Below are positions 35,868-43,368 of a stretch of DNA of 64,000 bases, in pieces. The stretch lies in the NCBI RefSeq assembly GCF_004295585.1, contig NZ_AP019400.1, positions 1,517,501 through 1,581,500 on the forward strand, in the 5' to 3' direction. Origin of the DNA: Cohnella abietis (GTDB taxonomy: Bacteria; Bacillota; Bacilli; Paenibacillales; Paenibacillaceae). Numbering within the stretch: the first letter of the stretch is position 1; each line of letters begins with the position of its first letter. A model generated the notes under the pieces. The model had not been told where the DNA came from. It worked only from the letters and a program-made list of their open reading frames with translations, and ran no database searches. Both the position numbers and the translations under genes were made by a program.

Positions 35868-36335
35868 ATGAATTCTGAGAAATGCGTTGGATCCCATCAT
35901 CCCAAATGGTTTGGATTAGCGCTGCAGGCACTTGTCATTTTATCTAAGGACAGTGTGAAGACTTGCCCAAGCGCAGAATTGGCTGTATATATTCAATCCG
36001 AGGCGACGCTGCTACGGAGGATTCTTGCAACGCTCGTTAAGGGTGGTATTCTAGATACACGCGAAGGTCGTGAGGGTGGATATCGTTTGAGAAGAGATCC
36101 CTACTCCATTTCGTTGGCGGAAGTATATTCCGTTTTACAGGTAAGTGATCCACTCTGTTTCGGTATTAAAGAAACGACGGGTACTCATTCCTTTGGGCTG
36201 GAAATGAAGGAGATTTTCTGCGAGCTTACTACGGAAATGGACCGTTCTTTAATCAAGCTGCTTGAGCGCTATACGGTTGGACAAATCGCTGAACGTGCGA
36301 ACGGCTACCGGGCAAGCTCGTTGGCTGGTACGTGA
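35868..36335 (+). CDS. Rrf2-family transcriptional regulator
   Basis: A 155-residue regulator with a winged helix-turn-helix (ALQALVILSKD at the start, AELAVYIQSEATLLRRILATL as recognition helix, then REGREGGYRLRRDP as wing, about 20-85). Rrf2 proteins sense redox, iron-sulfur status, NO or thiols. Only one or two Cys (residues 6 and 33) and Cys about 101 and 122 are present; no classical three-Cys iron-sulfur set can be stated with confidence. It is directly upstream of a nitroreductase gene whose promoter carries three identical dyads, likely its own targets. GGAGG before the ATG. Confidence 0.9.
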   Translation: MNSEKCVGSHHPKWFGLALQALVILSKDSVKTCPSAELAVYIQSEATLLRRILATLVKGGILDTREGREGGYRLRRDPYSISLAEVYSVLQVSDPLCFGIKETTGTHSFGLEMKEIFCELTTEMDRSLIKLLERYTVGQIAERANGYRASSLAGT

Positions 36336-36345
36336 GATTGGGTAG

Positions 36346-36374
36346 TTGACTTTTCATTTTACTCGTCATATACT
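36346..36374 (+). promoter_or_regulatory. SigmaA promoter of the nitroreductase gene
   Basis: TTGACT and TATACT are separated by exactly 17 bp. The first ACTGT operator overlaps the -10 box. Confidence 0.75.
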
Positions 36375-36487
36375 GTGCGATATATACAACAGTTAAATTT
36401 GTTTTTTATTTGCAGTGTACTGTGCAAAATATATAACAGTTAAATTTGTTTCTTATTTGAGGTATACTGTGCAAAATTCACCTCAGT
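36372..36487. promoter_or_regulatory. Three operator-like dyads, 47 bp apart
   Basis: Dyads of the form ACTGT-N12-ACAGT lie at 36372-36393 and 36419-36440, and a degenerate copy (ending TCAGT) at 36466-36487. All start ACTGTGC and repeat at exactly 47 bp. They sit between the Rrf2 gene and the nitroreductase gene, and the first overlaps the -10 box, which suggests repression. Confidence 0.65.
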
Positions 36488-36518
36488 TAAAAAAGTTAAA
36501 AATAATGGAGGAATTCAA

Positions 36519-37169
36519 ATGTCAGCTACTCAAGCCTCGCAGAACGCCGTTTTCTCTTCAGTTATTCGTGAACGCCGGTCCGTAAGAGCGTACGATCCCA
36601 CTTTTAAAATTTCTAAGGAAGATTTGACTGAGCTTCTAGAGGAAGCGGTATTAGCTCCGTCTTCGTCTAATGTTCAGCCTTGGAGATTCCTTGTTATTGA
36701 TTCACAGCCGCTTAAGGAAAAGCTGCTCCCGATTGCAAATAATCAAAAGCAAATTGTTGAGGCATCAGCCATTATTGCGGTTCTTGGAGATTTAGAGGGC
36801 TATAAGAACGTGGAAAAGATCTATAATCGGACTTATGAGGCTGGATATATGCCAGAAGCAATGAGGGATAGTTTTATTGCTGGCACGGTAAAGATGTATT
36901 CTTCGCTTCCACCCGAGGTTGCAAGCAGAATCGTATATACAGACGGTGGTCTTGTGTCTATGCAGTTAATGCTAGCTGCCAAAGCGAGAGGATATGATAC
37001 GGTTCCAATGGGAGGGTACAACAAGGATCAATTCGTAGAAGCCTTCGGAATTGGAGAGCGTTACGTTCCTATTATGCTTATCGCAGTAGGTAAAGCAGCG
37101 CAAGAAGGACGTCCTACTGTTCGCTTGGCCGTAGACGAGGTAGCAAGCTGGAATGAATTTAATTTCTAA
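36519..37169 (+). CDS. Nitroreductase family protein
   Basis: A 216-residue FMN-dependent oxidoreductase. IRERRSVRAYDPTFKIS (about 11-27) carries the Arg-Arg-Ser FMN-phosphate contacts, APSSSNVQPWRF (about 47-58) the second binding loop and a C-terminal GYNKDQFVEAFGI region. It reduces nitroaromatics, quinones or similar electrophiles using NAD(P)H. Control by the neighbouring Rrf2 regulator through the three dyads is likely, so the pair is probably a small electrophile or redox response unit. GGAGG before the ATG and a strong terminator after. Confidence 0.92.
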   Translation: MSATQASQNAVFSSVIRERRSVRAYDPTFKISKEDLTELLEEAVLAPSSSNVQPWRFLVIDSQPLKEKLLPIANNQKQIVEASAIIAVLGDLEGYKNVEKIYNRTYEAGYMPEAMRDSFIAGTVKMYSSLPPEVASRIVYTDGGLVSMQLMLAAKARGYDTVPMGGYNKDQFVEAFGIGERYVPIMLIAVGKAAQEGRPTVRLAVDEVASWNEFNF

Positions 37170-37192
37170 GACATCCGTTAATGGAAATATGT

Positions 37193-37242
37193 AAAAGGGA
37201 TCTTCACATCCTGCCAGGTGGCGGGGTGGAAGATCCCTTTTT
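37193..37242. terminator. Terminator after the nitroreductase gene
   Basis: AAAAGGGATCTTC pairs with GAAGATCCCTTTTT around a GC-rich loop; usable from both sides, so it may also stop the cmpA transcript. Confidence 0.9.
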
Positions 37243-37267
37243 GCTTGCTTGTGCTGAATTGGAACGT

Positions 37268-37408
37268 TCAAGGAATAATCCCTAACGTATCTTTGGCTTT
37301 CTCGGGTTTGGCACGGTAATAAAACCAGCAATCGTTCAATAGACGAATTTGCCGTTGATCCTTTTTCTGAAATGCGGACATTAATTGGTTGCAAAGCCAT
37401 TGTGGCAT
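37268..37408 (-). CDS. cmpA: Cortex morphogenetic protein CmpA
   Basis: A 46-residue protein: MPQWLCNQLMSAFQKKDQ, then IRLLNDCWFYYR and a short basic tail. This is the CmpA pattern (MP-x-WL-x-NQ-x4-AF-x-KKD and QI-x-LLN-x-CWF-x-YR), a sporulation checkpoint factor that controls cortex assembly through the SpoIVA quality-control route in Bacillus. GGGAGGAGG lies nine bases before the ATG. Bacillus CmpA is 37 residues, so this copy has a slightly longer tail. The location near tex and a SprT-like gene matches Bacillus. It is too short for most gene callers and is overlapped by larger shadow frames. Confidence 0.88.
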   Translation of the reverse strand: MPQWLCNQLMSAFQKKDQRQIRLLNDCWFYYRAKPEKAKDTLGIIP

Positions 37409-37495
37409 CGGAATCGTCCTCCTCCCATCACATGCTGTATGAATAGCATATGGGGTTAGGCGGATGACCGTGCAGGTCCGAGAGAGGAATGGTTG

Positions 37496-37852
37496 CTACA
37501 GCATATCCTCATCTTCGTACCATTGCTCTAATTGTGCCTGCAGAGCACGTATTTCGGTCAGAAGTGAAATAAGCGGATAAGAATCTTCACGTATTGCTGC
37601 GAAGGTTTGCTCCAATTCGTTCACGTAATGTAAGCCGCCGATTGGAGATTGATTCTCGTCTAGAAGATCCAAGCTGCGAAATTCTGCAATCGCTCTTGGA
37701 AGCTGCGGCACATTATCCGCCGTTAATTTGGTTAATTCTTTATGAAGGCGAAAGTTCAAAGCGCTTAGTTGATAAGCGTGGGAAGCAGGCATTTCTACAA
37801 ATTGAAGATCACCTTGCTCCTTTTGTAGCAAAATATAAGACATTTCGGGCAT
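37496..37852 (-). CDS. Conserved protein of unknown function
   Basis: About 118 residues from ATG 37852 (GAGGGGAG about ten bases upstream); the frame extends a further eight codons. It begins MPEMSYILLQKEQGDLQFVEMP, a beta-hairpin-like start, followed by helices (ASHAYQLSALNFRLHKELTKL and a Glu-rich C-terminal helix ending EQWYEDEDML). No catalytic motif or membrane segment. It lies between cmpA and the SprT-like gene and may be transcribed with cmpA. I cannot name it. Confidence 0.72.
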   Translation of the reverse strand: MPEMSYILLQKEQGDLQFVEMPASHAYQLSALNFRLHKELTKLTADNVPQLPRAIAEFRSLDLLDENQSPIGGLHYVNELEQTFAAIREDSYPLISLLTEIRALQAQLEQWYEDEDML

Positions 37853-37975
37853 AGTAAGCGGTCTCCCCTCAACCATTTCTACTTGACAGTGTAGCCCAAT
37901 CTCAGTCTACAATTCAAGTAGGCCAAGCTGATCTCATTTTAGAAATATTAAGACTAGGCTCGGGGAGGACATAAT

Positions 37976-38467
37976 ATGGAAGATCAGGAGCTTCAGCATT
38001 GGATTGAAAGGGTCTCATTGACCTACTTCGGACGACCATTCCTACATCAAGCATCGTTTAATCCACGGCTTAGAACGACTGGTGGGCGTTATTTTACGAA
38101 AAGTCACAATATAGAGATCAGTCCGCATCAGCTGGCAGTTAATGGGCCCGAAGAGACGGAAGCGATCATTAAGCACGAGCTCTGCCATTATCATCTGCAT
38201 TTGCAGAAAAGGGGCTATCAGCATCGTGATGCCGACTTCAAGCAATTGCTCGTTGCAGTTGGTGCCACACGGCATTGTAAGGCGTTGCCTGGCGTGGCTA
38301 GACGGCTTCCGATTAAATATTTACTCGTATGCCAGTCCTGTGGAATGAACTACCCTCGCAAGCGCCGCACAGACCCTCGTAAGTACGCATGCGGTCGCTG
38401 CAAAGGGAAGCTTAAGCTATTTCATGCTCAGGTGGAGCCGTCGGATAGTGCGGGATCAAGCAGCTAA
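37976..38467 (+). CDS. SprT-like zinc metalloprotease-fold protein
   Basis: A 163-residue protein with HELCHYHLH (HExxH motif about residues 63-67) and a C-terminal zinc ribbon formed by CQSC (about 119-122) and CGRC (about 139-142). SprT/SprL proteins have the same metal site as Spartan proteases. The Bacillus homologue is encoded close to tex and cmpA. ATG with GGGGAGG upstream. It ends 12 bp inside the convergent MFS gene. Confidence 0.92.
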   Translation: MEDQELQHWIERVSLTYFGRPFLHQASFNPRLRTTGGRYFTKSHNIEISPHQLAVNGPEETEAIIKHELCHYHLHLQKRGYQHRDADFKQLLVAVGATRHCKALPGVARRLPIKYLLVCQSCGMNYPRKRRTDPRKYACGRCKGKLKLFHAQVEPSDSAGSSS

Positions 38468-39847
38468 GGCTGTTTTGCTTCTTCTTTTTACGAAAATCGC
38501 AATAGCAAGGAATGAAATAGCCATCATGAGTGCGCCGACCGCTAGGCTAGGTACAACGTGTTTGGCAAAATCATGTGGTGACGAAATGACTGCCCCGGAT
38601 TGGAAAATCAAGCCGCATATGGCGATGCCGAATACGCCGCCTAGCTCTCTTGTGGCATTGCCTATACCGACGGCTTCTCCAGTTGCATCCTCAGGGACGG
38701 AGGAAATGAGTCCGTGTGATAGCGGGGTAAAGCTTAGTCCCATCCCTGTACCTGCTAGCATCATTGGTCCAAGCATTTCGATGAATGGGAAGTCGAAGCC
38801 TTTCGCTTGAATAAGCAAGGCAAACCAGGTGAGGGCGATAGCTTGGAAGAGCAGTCCGCTAAGCAGTACGTTACGGTTACCTAAGCGGCTGATGGCTAAC
38901 CCGGCTAGTGGGGCCGCAATCATGGTCATCGTTGTCCAAGCCATTTCTCGTACTCCGGCTCCGAGAGGTGTATTCCCTTGGGCTTGCTGGAGAAACAAGG
39001 TTAATAGGAAAATAGCACCGAACACGCCCGCGTTCATCCAAAAGCCAGCGAAAACATAGAAGGTATATTCTTTGCGGCGGAACAAATCGAAGCGCACGAG
39101 AGGATTTTTCCGCTTTCTCTCCCAGAAGTAAAATAGGAGCAGCAGCAAGCCACCGGCAGCCATAGATGCAACGACTGTTGTAGAGCCCCATCCCTCCGAA
39201 TTTCCGCGCTCCAAGCCGAAGATAATGCCGAACAAACCCGTAGTTAGCAGTAGGATGCCTAATGGATCCAGCGGCTTACGGATACCGCGCGATTCCTCTA
39301 GCCATTTTAACCCTAAAACGAATGCAATTACGCCCACAGGCACATTAACATAGAAAATCATTTGCCATGGAGCGCCTTCCATAATCAACCCTCCAACTAA
39401 CGGACCTACACTTAGCCCCAGACCGGAAATTCCGGACCATAATCCGATGGCTGCTGCCCTTTTTTCAGGAGGGAATGCGGAATTGACCAGTGTAAGGCTA
39501 AGTGGCACAATTGCGGCTCCTCCAACGCCTTGCAGAGCCCTGGAAAGGATCAAACCAATAGACGTGTCGCTGAGACCCGAGAGTAAGGAGCCAAGCGTGA
39601 AGACAACAACACCAGCTAGAAAAACCTTCTTCCGACCGATAGAGTCTCCTAGCACACTGAAAGGGATTAAGAGTACGGCAAAGGCCAAGGTGTAGGAATT
39701 CATGAACCATTCCAAGTCAGTCAAGGTTGCCCCAAGGTCCTTCTGAATAGAAGGGAGCGCCACTCCAAGCACCAAATTATCAAGCATGGCCATGAAGAGG
39801 GCGATACAGGTAACGAATAGTAAACGTACGCGAGCGGGTGTAAACAT
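38456..39847 (-). CDS. MFS drug efflux transporter, DHA2 (EmrB/QacA) type
   Basis: A 463-residue proton antiporter with about 14 membrane helices. It begins MFTPARVRLLFVTCIALFMAMLDN; ALPSIQKDLGAT after the first helix, LGDSIGRKKVFLAG (motif A, about 68-81) and SGLGLSVGPLVGGLIM (motif C, about 145-160) are DHA2 marks. It pumps lipophilic drugs or dyes across the membrane. The upstream tetR-type gene, on the same strand, and an operator palindrome before the start suggest drug-inducible expression. No terminator separates it from the convergent SprT-like gene. Confidence 0.93.
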   Translation of the reverse strand: MFTPARVRLLFVTCIALFMAMLDNLVLGVALPSIQKDLGATLTDLEWFMNSYTLAFAVLLIPFSVLGDSIGRKKVFLAGVVVFTLGSLLSGLSDTSIGLILSRALQGVGGAAIVPLSLTLVNSAFPPEKRAAAIGLWSGISGLGLSVGPLVGGLIMEGAPWQMIFYVNVPVGVIAFVLGLKWLEESRGIRKPLDPLGILLLTTGLFGIIFGLERGNSEGWGSTTVVASMAAGGLLLLLFYFWERKRKNPLVRFDLFRRKEYTFYVFAGFWMNAGVFGAIFLLTLFLQQAQGNTPLGAGVREMAWTTMTMIAAPLAGLAISRLGNRNVLLSGLLFQAIALTWFALLIQAKGFDFPFIEMLGPMMLAGTGMGLSFTPLSHGLISSVPEDATGEAVGIGNATRELGGVFGIAICGLIFQSGAVISSPHDFAKHVVPSLAVGALMMAISFLAIAIFVKRRSKTALAA

Positions 39848-39863
39848 TTTATCTCTCCTCTAT

Positions 39864-39883
39864 TTTATTTATTGATAAATAAA
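39864..39883. promoter_or_regulatory. Palindromic operator before the MFS gene
   Basis: TTTATTTAT and ATAAATAAA arms with a two-base centre, 17 bp before the MFS start codon. The same TTATTTATT/AATAAATAA arms recur before the tetR gene. Confidence 0.6.
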
Positions 39884-39909
39884 TGATTGCTAGAGTGAAA
39901 CCCCAAAAA

Positions 39910-40437
39910 TTAATCGGGGTCACGCCACGGGGACAATTTAGGCATTTCTAATACTTCAGAGAGTGTAATGATGAGTCCGCAGGAAATAAACAAACTGGCC
40001 TCACGGCTTGCATCTGGTACTCCCGCATTCTCAAACCGTTCTTTTATTCTTTCGTAGATATTAGAGTATGTTTGCTTCGCAAATTCTCGTACTCCGGGCT
40101 CGGGTGTTGTGAAGCACTGCATGAGCAGCAGCATCTCGTTCCTATGGGATTCGAGTAGATTGTTGAAAGCTTCGCCCATTAGGTGGGTTAATTGCTCAGG
40201 GGGGCCTTCAATAGAAGCGAATGCTGTCTGAATTCGTTCAGTGGCACGATCCAATACGGCGATATATAGTTGTTCTTTAGTCTTGAAGAAATGAAAGACA
40301 TAAGGCTGGGTTACTCCAATGGCTTCCGCGACATGCGCGGTCGTGGTTTTGTAATAGCCTTGAGAGGCGAACAAGACTGCCGCGCTTTGTAGGATTTGTT
40401 CTTTCCGGCTTGCTACGATTTCCTCCTTGGGGCTCAT
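39910..40437 (-). CDS. TetR/AcrR-family repressor
   Basis: A 175-residue repressor: N-terminal helix-turn-helix (KEQILQSAAVLFASQGYYKT at the start and AEAIGVTQPYVFHFFKTKEQLY as recognition helix), and a helical ligand domain. It lies directly upstream of the MFS gene on the same strand, and similar palindromes stand before both genes, so it probably represses the pump and itself. The ligand cannot be predicted. Confidence 0.92.
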   Translation of the reverse strand: MSPKEEIVASRKEQILQSAAVLFASQGYYKTTTAHVAEAIGVTQPYVFHFFKTKEQLYIAVLDRATERIQTAFASIEGPPEQLTHLMGEAFNNLLESHRNEMLLLMQCFTTPEPGVREFAKQTYSNIYERIKERFENAGVPDASREASLFISCGLIITLSEVLEMPKLSPWRDPD

Positions 40438-40485
40438 GGGTCATCTACTCCTTTTTTAGTTTTTAAGTGAAGGGTGGGTTGAGGA

Positions 40486-40507
40486 TTATTTATTAATCAA
40501 TAAATAA
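40486..40507. promoter_or_regulatory. Palindromic operator before the tetR-type gene
   Basis: TTATTTATT and AATAAATAA arms around AATC, 49 bp before the repressor start. Its arms match the site at 39864 but the centre is four bases longer, so one of the two is likely the weaker site. Confidence 0.55.
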
Positions 40508-40611
40508 CATTTAAAGGGAGGGGAAGTCAATGGGGCATCATCATATTTCTCATACATACTGAGATCAAAAACACGTATTAAAAAAGATTGAAAAAAATAT
40601 TGCGCAAATGC

Positions 40612-40640
40612 TTGACTTCATTTCTGAATCGTGATAAATT
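40612..40640 (+). promoter_or_regulatory. Promoter of the tRNA-Asn/tRNA-Ser unit
   Basis: TTGACT, 17 bp, TAAATT, ending 26 bp before tRNA-Asn. Confidence 0.7.
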
Positions 40641-40666
40641 ATTACTTGTCGCTTTTGAAAAAACAT

Positions 40667-40742
40667 TCCCTGATAGCTCAGTTGGTAGAGCACTCGACTG
40701 TTAATCGAGTTGTCACAGGTTCGAGTCCTGTTCGGGGAGCCA
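40667..40742 (+). tRNA. tRNA-Asn (GTT)
   Basis: A full 76-nt cloverleaf with TAGCTCAGTTGGTAGAGC (D arm), anticodon GTT flanked by CTCGA/TCGAG, GGTTCGAGTCC (T arm) and an encoded CCA. Confidence 0.97.
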
Positions 40743-40743
40743 T

Positions 40744-40834
40744 GGGGAGATACCCAAGTGGCTATAAGGGGCTCCTCTGCTAAGGGAGTAGACGTGTCAT
40801 GCGTGCGAGGGTTCGAATCCCTCTCTCCCCGCCA
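40744..40834 (+). tRNA. tRNA-Ser (GCT)
   Basis: A 91-nt class II tRNA with a long variable arm. The acceptor is GGGGAGA/TCTCCCC, the anticodon GCT within CTCCTCTGCTAAGGGAG, then GGTTCGAATCC and an encoded CCA. One base after tRNA-Asn. Confidence 0.96.
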
Positions 40835-40860
40835 TCCATGAATTCAATTAGACGACATAG

Positions 40861-40898
40861 AAAATGCTCGCTCAGCTCTGTGCTGACGGGCATTTTTT
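40861..40898 (+). terminator. Terminator after tRNA-Ser
   Basis: AAATGCTCG...TCAGC pairs with GCTGA...CGGGCATTT around TCTGT, then a T run. Confidence 0.85.
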
Positions 40899-40961
40899 GA
40901 TTTGTTTTGAGAAGGGCGCGTTCGCGGTCGCGGTGCGAAGGTTATGCTGGGGGCGGTGGTC

Positions 40962-41277
40962 GTGGAGCTGGGAGTGCGGTAGTGGACCGGGAGTGTGGCT
41001 TGGAGCTCGGAGTATGGTTGTGGAACTTGGGGTAAGATAGAGGACACCATGTACGATCGTGGAACTTGGAGTATGGTCTTGGAAGCCGGAGTATGGCGTG
41101 GACGCGAAGTACGGCCGTTGGAACCCGGAGTGTGGTCGTGGACCCGATGTACGATCGTGGAACCCGTAAGTATGGTCTTCGAACTTGGAGTACGGTCGCG
41201 GAACCCGGAGTACGGTCGTGTAACCATAAGTGCGATCGAAGCGCCCGAAGTGAGGTCTTGGAACGTGAAGTACGATG
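40962..41277. repeat. Degenerate tandem-repeat array C, about 20-bp unit, sixteen copies
   Basis: Consecutive units of 19-21 bp, consensus GTGGAACCCGGAGTAYGGTC, with many substitutions. The variable parts are AAC(T/C)(C/T) and AGTAYG/ATGTAC. The array fills the gap between the two tRNA clusters. It is GC-rich relative to its flanks, and frames open through it on both strands have no start signals. Confidence 0.85.
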
Positions 41278-41640
41278 TATTTCATCCGTATTGGTTCAAA
41301 AGCAATGGGTGAAATGCAGAAGTACGATGTTAATAATCGCTATTGATGCATTTTTAGTGTGTGGGCAGTTGGTTTTCCTCTCAAGTAGAATGTTTTTCAT
41401 CGTTGTTGATACATTTGATATTACTCAAGTACGCATTAGCGATGTTTTACATTGTAGTTGTTAACTACGTGCTTCGTGGAAATGTTGTCTGTGTGCTAAT
41501 AAGTAGATTCCCATGGGAACGCCGCCGGAAATAAATGCTTAGGTATGACTATTTGGTATGAGAGGGGCATAAGTGGAGCATTGTAAGTAGCGTAGATTTA
41601 GAGTATTTAAGGTGTTTCGAAAATAATGCGAAAAAAATGC
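41278..41640. other. Intergenic stretch without recognisable gene
   Basis: No reading frame with a ribosome site, no RNA gene and no repeat is seen. The end of the stretch leads into the tRNA promoter at 41641. Confidence 0.4.
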
Positions 41641-41669
41641 TTGCACTCATCATCGGATTCAGATATAAT
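41641..41669 (+). promoter_or_regulatory. Promoter of the Glu-Lys-Leu tRNA unit
   Basis: TTGCAC and a perfect TATAAT are separated by 17 bp, about 57 bp before tRNA-Glu. Confidence 0.8.
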
Positions 41670-41725
41670 CATATTTGTCGTCTGAAACGGGTTGCCGCTT
41701 AAACGCGGTATCGCAGACCTAGATT

Positions 41726-41800
41726 GGCCCCTTGGTCAAGCGGTTAAGACACCTCCCTTTCACGGAGGTAACAGGGGTTCGAATCCCCTAGGGGTCACCA
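41726..41800 (+). tRNA. tRNA-Glu (TTC)
   Basis: A 75-nt cloverleaf with anticodon TTC within CCTCCCTTTCACGGAGG, T arm GGTTCGAATCC and an encoded CCA. Confidence 0.96.
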
Positions 41801-41805
41801 CTTGC

Positions 41806-41881
41806 GAGCCATTAGCTCAGTTGGTAGAGCACCTGACTTTTAATCAGGGTGTCGAAGGTTCGAGTCCTTCATGGCTCACCA
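41806..41881 (+). tRNA. tRNA-Lys (TTT)
   Basis: A 76-nt cloverleaf: acceptor GAGCCAT/ATGGCTC, anticodon TTT within CTGACTTTTAATCAG, T arm GGTTCGAGTCC, encoded CCA. Confidence 0.97.
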
Positions 41882-41934
41882 TTATTTTCTCCAGTTGGCG
41901 TAAGTAAGCCGATATGGACAGCAACAACTCATGT

Positions 41935-42019
41935 GCGGTCGTGGTGGAACGGCAGACACGCTATCTTGAGGGGGTAGTGCCCAATGGGCGTGAGGGTTCA
42001 AATCCCTCCGACCGCACCA
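41935..42019 (+). tRNA. tRNA-Leu (GAG)
   Basis: An 85-nt class II tRNA: acceptor GCGGTCG/CGACCGC, anticodon stem CTATC/GGTAG with loop TTGAGGG giving GAG, a variable arm, T arm GGTTCAAATCC and an encoded CCA. Confidence 0.95.
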
Positions 42020-42033
42020 TACCTCACAAACAC

Positions 42034-42070
42034 AGGACTCTTACTTCGGTAAGGGTTCTTTTTTGTTTTT
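42034..42070 (+). terminator. Terminator after the tRNA-Leu gene
   Basis: An 11-bp stem (AGGACTCTTAC with GTAAGGGTTCT, some G-U) capped by a TTCG tetraloop, followed by TTTTTTGTTTTT. Confidence 0.88.
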
Positions 42071-42385
42071 GTATTCCACATTTAAACCGAGGGACGGGCA
42101 GGATAGTTTAGTCACTTCGCGAATACTTCAAACATGGAAATTTGCGAGGTTCGTAAATAATAAGTTATGTGAAATCATCCAAGATATTATATCTTAAGGA
42201 AAAGCATACATGCCACCATATTTTTTAGTTTATTGTTCATTTCCGTATTCTTCACTTTCATCTAACGTTTGTATATGAAGTTTACAATACATGTTTTAAG
42301 CATTTTTCTTTTAAATCTGGATATTGGATATCAGAGAATAATACACTGGATGAGGCATTGCAGTAGCTATCAACCGGAATCAACC
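42071..42385. other. AT-rich stretch without recognisable gene
   Basis: Nothing gene-like is seen. The base composition becomes more AT-rich here than in the flanking tRNA clusters and stays so through the accessory gene at 42520, suggesting foreign DNA downstream of a tRNA cluster. I found no attachment-site duplication of the tRNA-Leu end. Confidence 0.4.
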
Positions 42386-42455
42386 GGACACACCCGCACC
42401 ACCTAACCGAATCGCGGCCAATCGCTACGCTCATTTAGAGTGGTGGGGTGTCGTG
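42386..42455. repeat. Hairpin repeat, left copy
   Basis: CCGGACACACCCGCACCACC followed by AACCGAATCGCGGCCAATCG, then AGTGGTGGGGTGT. ACACCCGCACCAC and GTGGTGGGGTGT can pair, giving a hairpin about 60 nt long. A diverged second copy lies at 43137, on the other side of the gene at 42520. Confidence 0.65.
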
Positions 42456-42519
42456 AATATCAGATACGTTAGCTGAATTAACCGAAATTACAACACAAAC
42501 TTAAAAAGAAGGTGTAATA

Positions 42520-43089
42520 ATGATGAAGTTTACTTATGAACTTCACAGTATCGGATGGGCTAATACCCACCTTCAAGTAGAAGATTCAGAAATATATATT
42601 GAACCTAGTTATCTTTCTGAACCATTAATTGATTTAGTTCAATCTGTTGAATCGTTAGTCCCAGAATGCGTTGAACCTGATGAAATGAAAAACATAGTCC
42701 AATTTGATTGGGATTCTGAACCGGCAATTCACAATTGGATAATAGAAAAAAGAGCAAATGGAATGATCCAAATTTCAATTGTTCTTTATAGAGATGGGAT
42801 TAAGACATTGCCTGGGGAGATTGTCTTTGATAGAGAATGTTTGTTAGATGACTTTATAATTAACATAGTAGAATCAATGGAATTATTATTAAAGAAACAC
42901 GGATTTATCGGATATCGTAAGCAGTGGAATCGTATGGACTTTCCGATAAGTAGCTATCTTCAATTGAAAAACTATTTAATGAACAGAAACAGATATCCAA
43001 TAGTGATAAAGAATCAAGATGAGTGGAATGAATCAATTGAATCAAATCTAAGTGAGGAATTACAAATAATTGATATGAGCGTTGTATGA
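42520..43089 (+). CDS. Accessory protein of unknown function, possibly immunity-type
   Basis: A 189-residue acidic protein from an AT-rich gene. It starts MMKFTYELHSIGWANTHLQVEDSEIYIEPSYLSEP and includes FDWDSEPAIHNWIIEK and GYRKQWNRMDFPISSYLQLKNYL. No signal peptide, membrane segment or catalytic motif. The style (single soluble protein of 15-25 kDa, AT-rich, isolated, bracketed by repeats) resembles orphan immunity proteins of polymorphic-toxin loci, but no toxin gene is present. AAGAAGGTG before the ATG at 42520. Confidence 0.72.
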   Translation: MMKFTYELHSIGWANTHLQVEDSEIYIEPSYLSEPLIDLVQSVESLVPECVEPDEMKNIVQFDWDSEPAIHNWIIEKRANGMIQISIVLYRDGIKTLPGEIVFDRECLLDDFIINIVESMELLLKKHGFIGYRKQWNRMDFPISSYLQLKNYLMNRNRYPIVIKNQDEWNESIESNLSEELQIIDMSVV

Positions 43090-43136
43090 GCAATTCAAGG
43101 AGTCGGAGAGGCATTTACAGTTGCAGGTAGAAGATT

Positions 43137-43200
43137 CAGCCGGACACACCTGCACCACCCAACCGCATCACGGACAATCGGAAGGGTGGTGGGGCATGAT
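43137..43200. repeat. Hairpin repeat, right copy
   Basis: CCGGACACACCTGCACCACC, CAACCGCATCACGG, ACAATCGG, then GGGTGGTGGGGCAT. The same ordered blocks as the copy at 42386, in the same orientation, with pairing arms CACCACCC/GGGTGGTG retained despite substitutions. Confidence 0.65.
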
Positions 43201-43333
43201 AAATAACAAAAACTGTTCGTAAGACTTACATATGCCTTAATGTACTTAATGATTCACTCACCAGTAACATGCTGACTCTGATGCATTGTTCCATTGAATT
43301 TGTTATACCTGAATATTCATTTTCGATTGAGCA
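43201..43333. other. Short gene-free stretch
   Basis: No reading frame or motif recognised. Confidence 0.35.
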
Positions 43334-43368
43334 CTAAAACAAAAGAAAATCCGCCATTTAGACGGATT
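43334..43368 (-). terminator. Likely terminator on the minus strand
   Basis: AATCCG and CGGATT arms around an ATTTAGA loop, followed on the minus strand by TTTTCTTTTGTTTT. It lies about 195 bp beyond the stop of the IclR-type gene and could end the ammonia-lyase/IclR transcript. Confidence 0.55.

Noticed and set aside
36972..37400. A 142-codon minus-strand frame over the nitroreductase end and cmpA
   Set aside because: Overlaps a real gene; CmpA in another frame has the ribosome site and family motif.
40844..41464. Frames over array C (for example RPYSGFRDRTP-type repeats)
   Set aside because: Degenerate GC-rich repeat; no ribosome site and no conserved peptide pattern.
41935..43200. Integrated element using the tRNA-Leu end as attachment site
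   Set aside because: No integrase gene and no duplicate of the tRNA 3' end was found downstream.
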